The notes beneath the pieces were generated by a model that saw only the letters and a program-made list of their open reading frames with translations, did not search any database and had not been told where the DNA came from. Positions 1-7,927 of a DNA stretch of 11,862 bases are shown here, in pieces. The position numbers and the translations under genes are program-made. The DNA comes from Ochromonadaceae sp. CCMP2298 (lineage: Eukaryota; Sar; Synurophyceae; Ochromonadales; Ochromonadaceae): contig MU634492.1 in the NCBI GenBank assembly GCA_026770595.1, positions 1-11,862 of the forward strand. The letters are read 5' to 3'. Position 1 is the stretch's first letter. Every line of letters starts with the position of its first letter.

Positions 1-41
1 GCAAAACCCGTGTTGGAAAACTTTTCCAGCACGGGTTTTGC
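1..41. repeat. Near-perfect 41-base palindrome (hairpin)
   Basis: Bases 1-20 and 22-41 are reverse complements around a single central base, with one mismatch (T13 against G29, which would be a G-U pair in RNA). The arms begin GCAAAACCCGTG and end CACGGGTTTTGC. Just inside the window after it are two related A-rich/CCCTG stretches (around 42-56 and 84-97). The palindrome starts at the first base of the window, so it may be the visible edge of a larger inverted repeat. It could be a foldback element, a terminator-like hairpin of an upstream gene, or chance expansion; the sequence does not decide. Confidence 0.8.
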
Positions 42-255
42 GAAAAACCCTGCCCCCTCTGCCAAAAACTGGTCTTGGAAAAAAGAAAAACCCTGTCCCG
101 ACCGAGGGAACAAATACAAAATACTATTCTCAGCATTTTTGATCGACATCGTTCTTGTGAAGCTGGTCGAGGATTCGTTGGATTGCTGCTGGCAGCGGTG
201 CAGGTCCACACTTCGTCAGGGATAGAAGTGTTCGATCCACCCCATCTGATCTGCA
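42..255. other. Upstream region of VPS20; no feature recognised
   Basis: This stretch holds no convincing coding sequence. Two copies of a GAAAAACCCTG-type word lie around 42-52 and 86-96. The rest is presumably promoter and 5' leader of the gene starting at 256. I see no TATA-like box I would defend. Confidence 0.4.
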
Positions 256-1145
256 ATGGGGAACCTGTTCGGCGGGGGAACGAAGAAGAAGTCGGAGAGG
301 GCTCACAAGGACGACCAAGTGACCGACAAGGATCGCGCCATTTTGGACCTGAAGAACGCGCGGGATCGTCTGAAGAAGTACCGGAAGAGAGTGAGTTCCA
401 GCTGTTTCACGCCATACCGTCTATCGCACCTCACCTCCCTTTCGCATCCATAACCGTCTTATGTCCAGCTTGAAAAAGACTCGAAGGATCTTGAGGAGAA
501 AGCGCGGGAGCTGATCCGCGCGAAGCAGAAGAATAGAGCGCTCCTCGTGCTGAAACTCAGACGTTTTAAAGACGAGGAGGCTACCAAGATTGAGGGAGAG
601 CTACTCAGCGTTTACGAAATGATCGAAAACGTCGAATGGGAGCATGCGAACATGGACGTGCTGAAGGCGCTCAAGGCGGGTAACGTCAGCCTCAACAAGC
701 TGCACCAGGAGATGTCTGCAGACGACGTCGCCGAGCTTCTGGAGGAGACGAATGAAGCCATTGAGGTATGTGTTCATGGTATTCAACTCCAGAGTAGTGC
801 ACATGGGGTACACAGCGATCGTCTCACTCCACAATTATCAATCTCACTCTCCCACGCTCCCACACTCACACGCCCACGCTCCCACAGGTCGAGAACTCCA
901 TAAACGCAATGCTCGCCGGTCAATTCGACGTGAACGATGAAGAACTAGAGCGGGAACTCGCCGAACTTATGGGCGAGAGTGTAGAGAGCGCACCAAAAAC
1001 AGCCGATATTGTTCCAGTAGTTCCAGCAGCGGCCAACTTACCCGCGGTGCCAACAGTGCCCGTGCTCCCGGCAGCGCCAACCACAGATATCGACTTCGAG
1101 GCAGCGGCGCAGCGGGCAGAAAAGCATGACGCAGTGTTAGCTTAG
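256..1145 (+). CDS. VPS20: ESCRT-III subunit VPS20 / CHMP6, three exons
   Basis: The exons are 256-390, 469-765 and 888-1145 (stop included), giving 229 residues; both introns (78 and 122 bases) are GT-AG and phase 0. The protein starts MGNLFGGGTKKK, matching the N-terminus of CHMP6/Vps20, whose Gly2 is N-myristoylated in characterised members. The Snf7-type charged core follows, including a run with AILDLKNARDRLKKY near residues 30-44 and the conserved N..LNKLHQEMS segment near residue 120. Near the C-terminus, LPAVPTVPVLP (about 195-205) resembles the MIM2 motif that binds the MIT domain of Vps4. Family role: a myristoylated nucleator linking ESCRT-II (Vps25) to Snf7 polymerisation on endosomal membranes. 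Length is close to the human protein. The start is the first in-frame ATG and fits the family exactly. The convergent neighbour is a kinase gene. Confidence 0.93.
766..887 (+). other. VPS20 intron 2 with short tandem CCCACGCTCCCACA-like repeats
   Basis: The intron has a GTATGT donor and a CCCACAG acceptor. Its 3' half is a pyrimidine-rich, imperfectly repeated CCCACGCTCCCACA/CACTCACA array that serves as the polypyrimidine region. The phrase TCTCACTCC(A/G)CAAT occurs here and again downstream of the gene around 1220-1235, a small local duplication. Confidence 0.6.
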
Positions 1146-1509
1146 GGGAATGTGGATGAAATCCCTACCCCACCTCTCCTCCTTGTACGTACTGTATCTC
1201 ACACAAAGTTTACGTCACATCTCACTCCGCAATATCGGTATACAGTAAACAAAAGACAGAACCCTTCGTGCATTATTCAAGATTCACTCTCCATCCCATA
1301 TGTACTGTCGCAACTGTCGCAAAACCCACGATGACAAAATCAATCCACAACGCGCCCAAGGATGTAATGAGGGGGGCCAAGGGTTTGCCAGGCTTCCTTT
1401 TACGGGGAGGAGAGCTAACTTATACCTTTTCCTTTTCTTCTCTACAAACCAACACTGGAATATTATAAACAATTAACTGGTAGTGTAAACGCCGAGTAGG
1501 CATGAACTA
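1146..1509. other. Convergent intergenic region between VPS20 and the kinase
   Basis: This 364-base gap must hold both 3' untranslated ends. I found no coding sequence, RNA gene or long repeat. The short open frames inside it have no family resemblance. Candidate AT-rich polyadenylation areas exist (for example around 1455-1475), but no consensus signal stands out. Confidence 0.5.
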
Positions 1510-3668
1510 CTATTCTGCAATACTGTGCTGGGAATTGTGCTTGGGAGAGGTGGCCGCCCTTTTGTCACTATTCAAATTAGAGATGCTGCGCTCCCTTGTC
1601 AGTTTGACCGAGTCGCCAGTCTTGCCACCAATCCCCGCAGCCGCTGACGCCATCTCCTTCGAGTCTATGCCATCCCTCGTCATCTTCATCGAGTCCCTCG
1701 AGGTCTCCAATTTACTTTTCTCTCTCTTCAACATGCCATGCTGGCCTCCGGTGGCGTTGGCGCCGCCCAGCTTGCTTTTCTCCCTTGACAGCTTCGACGG
1801 AGACGCAGCCGCTAATGCGGATGGGTCCAGCCGGCTCACGTTTTTCGTCAACTTTACTGAGTCCCTGGCACCCTCCAGCTTACTCTTCTCCCTCCTCATG
1901 GGGGGCGGGGTGCCAGGATCACCCTCCACCCCAGGAGTAACGGCCCCCTTCTTACCGGGCTGGCGGCCTCTGGCCCCCGCAGAGGCCCCACCCAGCAGCG
2001 AATCCCTTCCTACCGTATGCGAACCGTAGGACATCATCGATGCCTTGCCTGCCGGCATCTTGATGTCTTTACAGTAACTCAGCACCTACGTGGTGCGGAT
2101 ACGGAATAGGGATATTTATTAGGTGAGCCATCGAAGGGATGTGGAATGGGAGGGGTCAGGAGTCGGGGGCGGAAGGCGGTCAAAAGCGAACTGCTTACAT
2201 TCGAACTGGGTAATGTCGTGGGCAGAGGTATGTCATCCCACGAAATGAAATTGCTGCTCAGTTGAAGGGAATGGGGCGGGACAATTGGAGAATAGAGGGG
2301 TGGTGAATTTAGGTTCAGATCAGAAACAAAGACTCGAAAAGCATAAGCACTCACGCTGAAGAAGGCTCCCCCGTCACGGTGGGAACGAAGGGCGGCCTGA
2401 TTCGTCGATGCTCCAGGTCGTCCCAGGGGAAGTTGCGCAGCCAGGAGCAGCTCTGCACCTCCTCCCAGGCGAAGCGCTTCTTGTCAGACTTGTTCAGAAG
2501 TCCCTTTATTACCTGCCTAACCTTGAAACCCATCATCAGCGGTAGTTGGGGCGCCTTCTCTAAGATCGAATTGAATATCTCAAATTTGTTGTCGTGCTCG
2601 GAGTTGCCGAAGGGCGCCTCTCCTGCCAACATCTCGGCCAGCACCGCACCCAGCGCCCACCAGTCGACAGGAAACCCGTGAATGGATGTCTGCGTCCCAA
2701 CCAATTCGGGCGCCATGTACATAACAGTTCCGCACCCATCCGTCAACGGCACAGGATCCTCGCCAAAGGCAATCACGGTGGCAAATCCGAAGTCGCACAG
2801 CCGCACATGTCCCTCTAGGTCCAGCAGCACGTTTTCGGGCTTCAGGTCACTGTATGATGCGAGAAATTTACGTATGATGTGTGAGTGGTGGATTGTAAAC
2901 GGTAAATGGTAGATGCGTGCAGGGCCTTACCGGTAGACGATACCTAGCTCGTTGTGCAGGTAGTTGAGTGCAGAGGCGATTTCGCAGAAGTAGAATTTGG
3001 CTTCGTTCTCGCCCATCTTGTGCACCTGCTTCATACGATGGTACAGCTCGCCCCCGAAGGCGTACTCCAGCACCAGCGCGTAGCAGGTCTGCGTCTCGAA
3101 GCCCCCAAAGCAGTGGATGATGAAGGGGTGGTCTGCTGTCTCCAGCGCGTGGACCTCCTGTTTTCGCAGTACCGTGCACATCGCACAGGGTGGACCGGAA
3201 ACAGTGTAAGTGCGGGTTGTAAAAGATGGAATGTGCGGTTCGCGAGCGTCGCAGTGCATGTATTTACCTGCTTCGCTTTGCCCGCGCTCTGGAAATCGAA
3301 TATCGTCTGCTTCGCCATGTACTTCAGCACCACGTACGTAGTCATCTTCGCCTGCTGGTTCTTCGCCAAAAAGGCTGTCCCGAATTTCCCCTTGCCTGTG
3401 TGAGACGAAAGAGTCAGCAAAAGCGGTCATATTCTGCGCTTCTGGCCACCTCCTTACCAAGAACTTTGACCCTCCCGAAATTTGCCTCTGTGATGGGGAG
3501 TACGCGGATATTAGGCGCATGCAGCCAATCTGGGGGTGTCACGTTGGATCTGCGAGTAAAAGGAAGGGCAAGGTCGGTAAAGAAAGGGTCTTTTGGGGGT
3601 TCGAGGCGCCAAGGATGATAACCGTACCTCTCCGACGTGATCTTGTACTGCGAGACAACTCCACCCAT
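1510..3668 (-). CDS. AGC-family serine/threonine protein kinase, six exons
   Basis: On the minus strand the exons are 3668-3458, 3395-3268, 3157-2931, 2849-2355, 2253-2199 and 2085-1510, which join in frame to 563 residues with GT-AG introns throughout. The ATG at 3668 directly follows an in-frame TGA codon and one lysine codon. Motifs: glycine loop GKGKFG (71-76), ATP-binding Lys95, helix-C Glu114 (19 residues on, the PKA spacing), YRDLKPEN with catalytic Asp190, DFGFA (Asp208), MAPE (ending Glu237), VDWWALG (Asp251). RPPFVP (340-345) followed by a short SSANF stretch resembles the AGC C-terminal tail. Residues 373-563 are a low-complexity basic/Ser-rich tail without the usual FxxF hydrophobic motif. 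The N-terminus MGGVVS fits an N-myristoylation site. It is closest in style to PKA/PKG-like kinases, but no regulatory domain is present. Exon 1 contains an optional 78-base intron candidate. Confidence 0.88.
1585..1896 (-). repeat. Coding repeats in the kinase C-terminal tail
   Basis: Within the last kinase exon the words REKSKL (residues 437-442, 473-478, 493-498) and (R/G)DS(V/M)K(L/M)T (446-452, 502-508, 530-536) each occur three times, sometimes in tandem as REKSKLE-x-x-RDSxKxT. The segment is rich in Ser/Thr next to Arg/Lys and is probably disordered. The repeats suggest internal duplication. They could be phosphorylation sites or a docking/inhibitory segment, which is inference. Confidence 0.75.
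2254..2259 (-). promoter_or_regulatory. Tandem NAGNAG splice acceptor (GAGCAG) before kinase exon 5
   Basis: On the minus strand the intron ends ...ACTGAGCAG. Cutting after CAG starts exon 5 at 2253 and gives ...SSANF; cutting after GAG starts it at 2256 and gives ...SSASNF. Both keep the frame. The downstream CAG is normally favoured. The choice adds or removes one Ser in the AGC tail. Confidence 0.6.
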
Positions 3669-4012
3669 TTTTCAAGGTTGCACGCACAAGCGACGGGGTT
3701 ACTGACAGCCTCCGCACCTAAGCGTCCACGTCCTAGCGAGTGAAGACACCCTTGGACTATTCCGTCGTCTGCACCCACATCTAAAGGAAGCTCGGGATTG
3801 ACCAAAACTGGACCGCTTTAGAATCGTGGGATGTTTGATGAATTGAATGAACACGCGGATGACGCCCTTGGCAAGAGGAGATTGATGAGTGTTGAGGCAA
3901 GGTCTAAACTTATGGGTCAAAGTTGCCTGTAAGAGCGTCTATACTGCGGTGACAGTATGCCCCAAAGATCTTGAAACGGTCGAAGCTGGAACAAAAATGG
4001 CACCCCCGCTTG
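3669..4012. other. Divergent intergenic region, kinase side
   Basis: This is the presumed kinase promoter and leader. I see no coding sequence or RNA gene. At 3992-4001 the ten bases CAAAAATGGC duplicate, in direct orientation, the outer tip of the foldback element that begins 21 bases further on. Confidence 0.45.
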
Positions 4013-4395
4013 CAAAAATGGCCTCCGTTGCTTTTTCGCAAAATACACACCCAAGTGCGCCAACGTATCGACATTAGAACACCATTTTAATGAAAAATAT
4101 TGATGTTATTTCCATTAATAAGATAAGTATAGTTTAATAATATAATGATTGCACATCTTTACTGATAACTTATGATGGCTGAAGCATAGATTTATTTCTA
4201 TAGGTGGATCAGATATTACTATGCCCGAACTATCATAGTTTATCAGTAAAGATATGCAACTATATTATTACTGTACTTTACTTATCTTATAAATGGAACT
4301 AACATCAATATTATTTATTAAAATGGTGCTCTAATGTTGATACGTTGGCGCACTTGAGTGTGTATTTTGCGAAAAAGCAACGGAGGCCATTTTTG
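4013..4395. mobile_element. 383-base foldback / MITE-like element with 177-base terminal inverted repeats
   Basis: Bases 4013-4189 and 4219-4395 are inverted copies of equal length. I count 154 of 177 matching positions without a gap, and the outer 75 bases differ at only three. The tips are CAAAAATGG...CCATTTTTG, and the unpaired centre is 29 bases. The element is AT-rich inside and codes for nothing; both arms merely give the same short spurious peptide in opposite strands. No clear target-site duplication flanks it (left GCTTG, right GGTTC). It sits in the shared upstream region of the kinase and the downstream long gene, so it could influence transcription of either. Class of the mobilising transposase is unknown. 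Confidence 0.82.
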
Positions 4396-4570
4396 GGTTC
4401 GGTCCCGAGTATCGTAACTTACCGTACTGTAGGCGGATTTGCCGGAATAATTTGGATCTATCTACTAATATTTGGTTTCTAGGATCCCTAGAGCCTGCGC
4501 AGCAAGCACACATCACGCACACAGTCGCGCAACTCGGACTTCGCTTGGGTTCCAGCTGTCGCCGGGTGGC
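4396..4570 (+). promoter_or_regulatory. Leader of the long gene with a probable 3' splice site at 4482
   Basis: At 4463-4469 TACTAAT resembles an intron branch point. It is followed by TTGGTTTCTAG, an acceptor ending at 4482. An in-frame TAA lies at 4466-4468, inside this branch-point word. No ATG occurs between 4483 and 4571. This suggests a 5' intron in the untranslated leader, or a short upstream coding exon. Donor candidates GTAACT (about 4414) and GTAGGC (about 4429) lie at suitable distances but are unproven. Confidence 0.5.
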
Positions 4571-7500
4571 ATGAACGAGGACTCGTGGCAGGAACTGGGT
4601 GAGGATTTGTCACTGAAACAGGACCAAGCTCGTTTGGTCAGCTGCAAAGATCTGTTTAGCAGTCTGAGAGCAGATGAAAGTCCGAACTTGGGTGATAAAG
4701 GCATTGAAGTGCTAGCGTATCTTCATGATACGTGGTCCGTGATTAGGGGTGAATGTGGCAAGCAGCTGATGGAGCTAAGTAGGAACTCTGCAACTCCTGC
4801 TGTGGTGTGGCAAGCTCTGGCGCAGTCATTGCAGAGCGAGTGCAAGTCATCTGCTCCTCAATGGCAGGTCGTTCACGGCTCTGTGCTTGGCCTCAACGCA
4901 CTAGTGGGTGTTTTGGACAGCAGCTTTCTAGACGGCATTAGCAACTCATGCTTGGACTGTATCGGCCATGCACGGATCCCCATCAAGGAAGCTTCGCGCA
5001 GCTGCCTGCTCAGCATCCAGAAAAAGCTCACAAATAAGAACAAAATGGTGAACAAGATAATAAGGCTCGTAGACATTATCATCCACAGCCCTACGAGCGA
5101 CGCGGAAGCGTCCACCCTGGCGCTGGATGGGATGCTGGGCTGCCTGGTGGACAGCTACCAGCAGTTCCCGCAGCTGATCTTGTCCGCCTCCGTGATGCTG
5201 AGTGGGGCAGACGCGGAGCAGAATTCCTCAGTGGAGGTGGTGAGCACTGTCAAGCTCTGCGCGCTGCACCCTGCCTCGACTGTGCGGCAGAAGGCGGGCC
5301 AGATCCTCACGCTGTTCATCCGCACTTTTTTGAAGAAAGGAGCCCGCAGGAGCGAGTCCTCCTCTGCACTAGTGCACAGCGTGCCTCTGATCGTGACGAT
5401 CATCACGACATTGCTGATGGAGTCTCTCAAGAGCGCGAACAACGAGTTGTGGCGTATGCAGGAGATCAGCCTGATGGTGACAGAGGAGCTGGTGTGCATG
5501 CTGATCGAGCTGGAGTTGGAGCAGCTGCCCGCCCCCTCCAGCTCAGACAACCTCATCCTGCACATGTATTCCTTCCTAGACTTCCTGAAGAACCACCTAA
5601 GCACGCTGCTGAGCCACGACCAGTTCGAGGTGCGGCGCATGACTATCCAGCTGATGCCGCAGCTGGCCAGAGCCTTCGTGCTCATGAACCCCCCAGTAAG
5701 GGAGGCCCAGCAGCTGCGCATGGAGCTCAGCTTCATCAAGAGCACTAGGAGCTACAGCGACTATTACCCTACTAGCCAGGACGCCCTCGCCGAGCTCCCC
5801 ATCGACGTGCCCAGCCGGGGCCTGCCCATCTCCCTGGACATGGCGCTGGGCGCGAAGATGGTGTGGCTGAGTGACGTCGTCAAGGAGAACCAGCACCTGT
5901 TCGAGGCCTTCGAGCTGGAGGAGGGCTGGTCCAGCAGCGCGGTCACGAAGGACCTTAGACTGCGCTCCTACAGTAGCCTAGAGGCAGCCTACGTCAGTGC
6001 AAAACGATGGAGCCGTTCTACATCGGTGCCGATGGAGAACGACGTGTCCAGGGGAGTGGTGGACAACTGGTCCAACGATGTGCGGGGGAGAATTCTGGAG
6101 ATAGAAAAGCGCGCGCAGTTCCATCGCTCCGTGAAGGGGCTTGTGTACGCAGAGGATGCGGCTGCCATCAGCGCGGTGACCGCAGTGCTCTCTCTGAACT
6201 GCACCTCTATCATGGGGATGGTGGAAGACGTGCTGGGGGCATGGGAGGACATATTCTCCAAAAAAGGGGTGTCCAAATGGAGCGACGATGCGGCTAGTGG
6301 AGAGTCTTCGCTCCCCATGGGGAGGGACCTGGTGGCCCTGCCTGCTGACTTCATCGAGTGCTACTCGCTCGTAAGCTCCTTCCTCATGAGTGTGCAGTAC
6401 AGATTCCTCGAGAGCCCCCACCTGCATGCTGCCCGGGGCGGCCTGGCGGACGTGATAGCGACTGCGGGTGAGTGCAAGGCGCGATTAGACGCGCTTTTTG
6501 TGCACTGGGTGGGGCTGGCCGCGAGCGTGCAGAGCGGAGGTCGCAGCAGCACGCACCTCTCCCGCACCGCGCACATCACGGGCCTGAGCAGCGGCAGGCA
6601 GACCGCCACTGCCCTGCTGACTGTCATCTTGCGGGACCCCTGTGGTCTCCAGGCGGAGGAGTTAGACACGTTCAAGTCGAGCTTGAAGTTAGCAGGCTCG
6701 GACGCGCTGGGTCGCGTTCTCGCGCTAGCAGAGGTGGTGCTGAGGGCGGCTGACGAGAAAGACAGCGGGTGCAGGTTCAGCCTCGAGGAGAGCTGGGCAG
6801 ACAGAGTCGTGCTAGTGGGCACGCTCACGAACCCCGTCCAGCCCTCCTCCGTGCCGAATGCCTCCTCCGACACGCACTACGATACATTCTCGCCCAGCTC
6901 CTCGCAAACCATCGCCTCTCCCGCCGTAGCGCAGATGAAGAGCCTCACCAGCACGGGCCTGCCCTCCCCCACGCACGTTGGCACATCCTCCAAGTCCCAG
7001 TCCATGGACCGCTGGAACTGCGAGGCGGTCAGTCCGCTACTCACCTGCATGGCCAATGCTGCGGATCCGGTAGCCTCTGCATACCTGGCCGCGCTCTCGG
7101 CCGAGTGGACCGTCGCCTGCCTGATAAACCCGCTCTGGCTGGACAATCGCCACAACCCCAAGAAGAACCTATTCGAGGCGCTGGTGCTCTCCCTAGCCGC
7201 GGTGGAAAAGGCTCACGATCCCGTGCTGGTCTTCCTGCTGCTGAGGGTGGTCCGCGCCATCGCGGAGATCCTCTCTCTGCGCTCGCCGCAGCCCCTGCTA
7301 GAGCTGAAGCAGCTCATGTGCACGGTGAAGGCGGCGCTGCTGGCGGTCACCGCCTCTACGCGTCTGTACGCCGCCCTGACCGCCGCGCTCACATCCGACA
7401 CACGAGACGCAGACGTATCAGAAACACCGGACCCATTAGAAACACCAGACGCGCCCTTCGTATGGGACACACTGGACAAACAAGCATCAGCACAAGGCGC

Positions 7501-7927
7501 ACACCTGCCGGGTGTCAGGGCGCTGCAGGACCTGGCGCGGGTGGAGACTGCAGAGCTAGGGCGTCAGTCGCACGCCATGATATCCTCCTCGCTGGCCTAC
7601 TACAAGGAGGTGTTCCCCAGGGGTCCCACGGACCAGGACCAGGGCCATGGGCACCAGCCCCCCTGCGACATGTCCCCCGCATCTCATCAAGTAAAAGCAG
7701 GCAGTGAGGACTCCGCCACCGACAGCCCTGGTGCAGGTATGGCAGAGGGCGAGGGCGAGGACGGGGGTGGGGACGGGGACGAGTTCTCTGACTGGGACGA
7801 GGAGAGTGCCTCAGGGGACGAGAGACCGGAGGCAGACGCGAGCGCATACCTGCTGGCGAACCTTCTGTGGGGCGACATGGAAGCACTGGAGACCCAGCTA
7901 GGCGTGTGGGCAGACATGCTGAGCTAG
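4571..7927 (+). CDS. Large HEAT-like alpha-solenoid protein of unknown function, single exon
   Basis: An uninterrupted frame of 1118 residues starts MNEDSWQELG at the first ATG of the frame. The frame stays open upstream to 4469 without another ATG. I do not recognise a named family. The first two thirds alternate amphipathic helices with patterns seen in HEAT/armadillo solenoids, such as WQVVHGSVLGLNAL (about residues 110-123), VRQKAGQILTLF and VRRMTIQLMPQLA. A Ser/Thr/Pro-rich linker follows (around 790-850). The C-terminus has an acidic Gly-rich stretch, GEGEDGGGDGDEFSDWDEE-like, before a last helix ending WADMLS; such DWDE segments often bind partners in trafficking proteins. No signal peptide or transmembrane segment is obvious. 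The absence of introns contrasts with the neighbours. A scaffold role in transport or complex assembly is a guess. Confidence 0.85.
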   Translation: MNEDSWQELGEDLSLKQDQARLVSCKDLFSSLRADESPNLGDKGIEVLAYLHDTWSVIRGECGKQLMELSRNSATPAVVWQALAQSLQSECKSSAPQWQVVHGSVLGLNALVGVLDSSFLDGISNSCLDCIGHARIPIKEASRSCLLSIQKKLTNKNKMVNKIIRLVDIIIHSPTSDAEASTLALDGMLGCLVDSYQQFPQLILSASVMLSGADAEQNSSVEVVSTVKLCALHPASTVRQKAGQILTLFIRTFLKKGARRSESSSALVHSVPLIVTIITTLLMESLKSANNELWRMQEISLMVTEELVCMLIELELEQLPAPSSSDNLILHMYSFLDFLKNHLSTLLSHDQFEVRRMTIQLMPQLARAFVLMNPPVREAQQLRMELSFIKSTRSYSDYYPTSQDALAELPIDVPSRGLPISLDMALGAKMVWLSDVVKENQHLFEAFELEEGWSSSAVTKDLRLRSYSSLEAAYVSAKRWSRSTSVPMENDVSRGVVDNWSNDVRGRILEIEKRAQFHRSVKGLVYAEDAAAISAVTAVLSLNCTSIMGMVEDVLGAWEDIFSKKGVSKWSDDAASGESSLPMGRDLVALPADFIECYSLVSSFLMSVQYRFLESPHLHAARGGLADVIATAGECKARLDALFVHWVGLAASVQSGGRSSTHLSRTAHITGLSSGRQTATALLTVILRDPCGLQAEELDTFKSSLKLAGSDALGRVLALAEVVLRAADEKDSGCRFSLEESWADRVVLVGTLTNPVQPSSVPNASSDTHYDTFSPSSSQTIASPAVAQMKSLTSTGLPSPTHVGTSSKSQSMDRWNCEAVSPLLTCMANAADPVASAYLAALSAEWTVACLINPLWLDNRHNPKKNLFEALVLSLAAVEKAHDPVLVFLLLRVVRAIAEILSLRSPQPLLELKQLMCTVKAALLAVTASTRLYAALTAALTSDTRDADVSETPDPLETPDAPFVWDTLDKQASAQGAHLPGVRALQDLARVETAELGRQSHAMISSSLAYYKEVFPRGPTDQDQGHGHQPPCDMSPASHQVKAGSEDSATDSPGAGMAEGEGEDGGGDGDEFSDWDEESASGDERPEADASAYLLANLLWGDMEALETQLGVWADMLS
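7740..7806 (+). repeat. GC-rich simple repeat encoding the acidic Gly/Asp/Glu tract
   Basis: GAGGGCGAGG/GACGGGG units are repeated imperfectly and encode the acidic tail of the long protein. Such tracts vary in length between strains and can cause assembly errors, but the frame is open through it here. Confidence 0.5.

Noticed and set aside
31-45. TTTTGCGAAAAA shared by the first palindrome and the foldback element tip region (about 4365-4376)
   Set aside because: The shared word is only 12 bases of low complexity and the surroundings differ, so a common origin is not supported.
1502-2029. Plus-strand open frame of 175 codons opposite the kinase tail, rich in Leu and Ser
   Set aside because: It is the antisense of the repetitive last kinase exon; its repeats mirror the REKSKL repeats and it has no family pattern.
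2079-2354. Whole kinase intron region read as one coding exon
   Set aside because: Only 2199-2253 fits the AGC tail and has flanking splice signals; the rest is pyrimidine-rich intron sequence.
3889-4522. Two short frames on opposite strands sharing the peptide KMASVAFSQNTH
   Set aside because: They are the two inverted arms of the foldback element read outward, not proteins.
4472-4570. N-terminal extension of the long protein from a TTG at 4472
   Set aside because: TTG is not a usual eukaryotic start, and the region contains a branch-point and acceptor signal; the first ATG is at 4571.
6769-7707. 312-codon open frame inside the long solenoid gene
   Set aside because: It is a frame-shifted shadow in GC-rich coding sequence, rich in Arg, Ala and Gly, while the main frame is uninterrupted.
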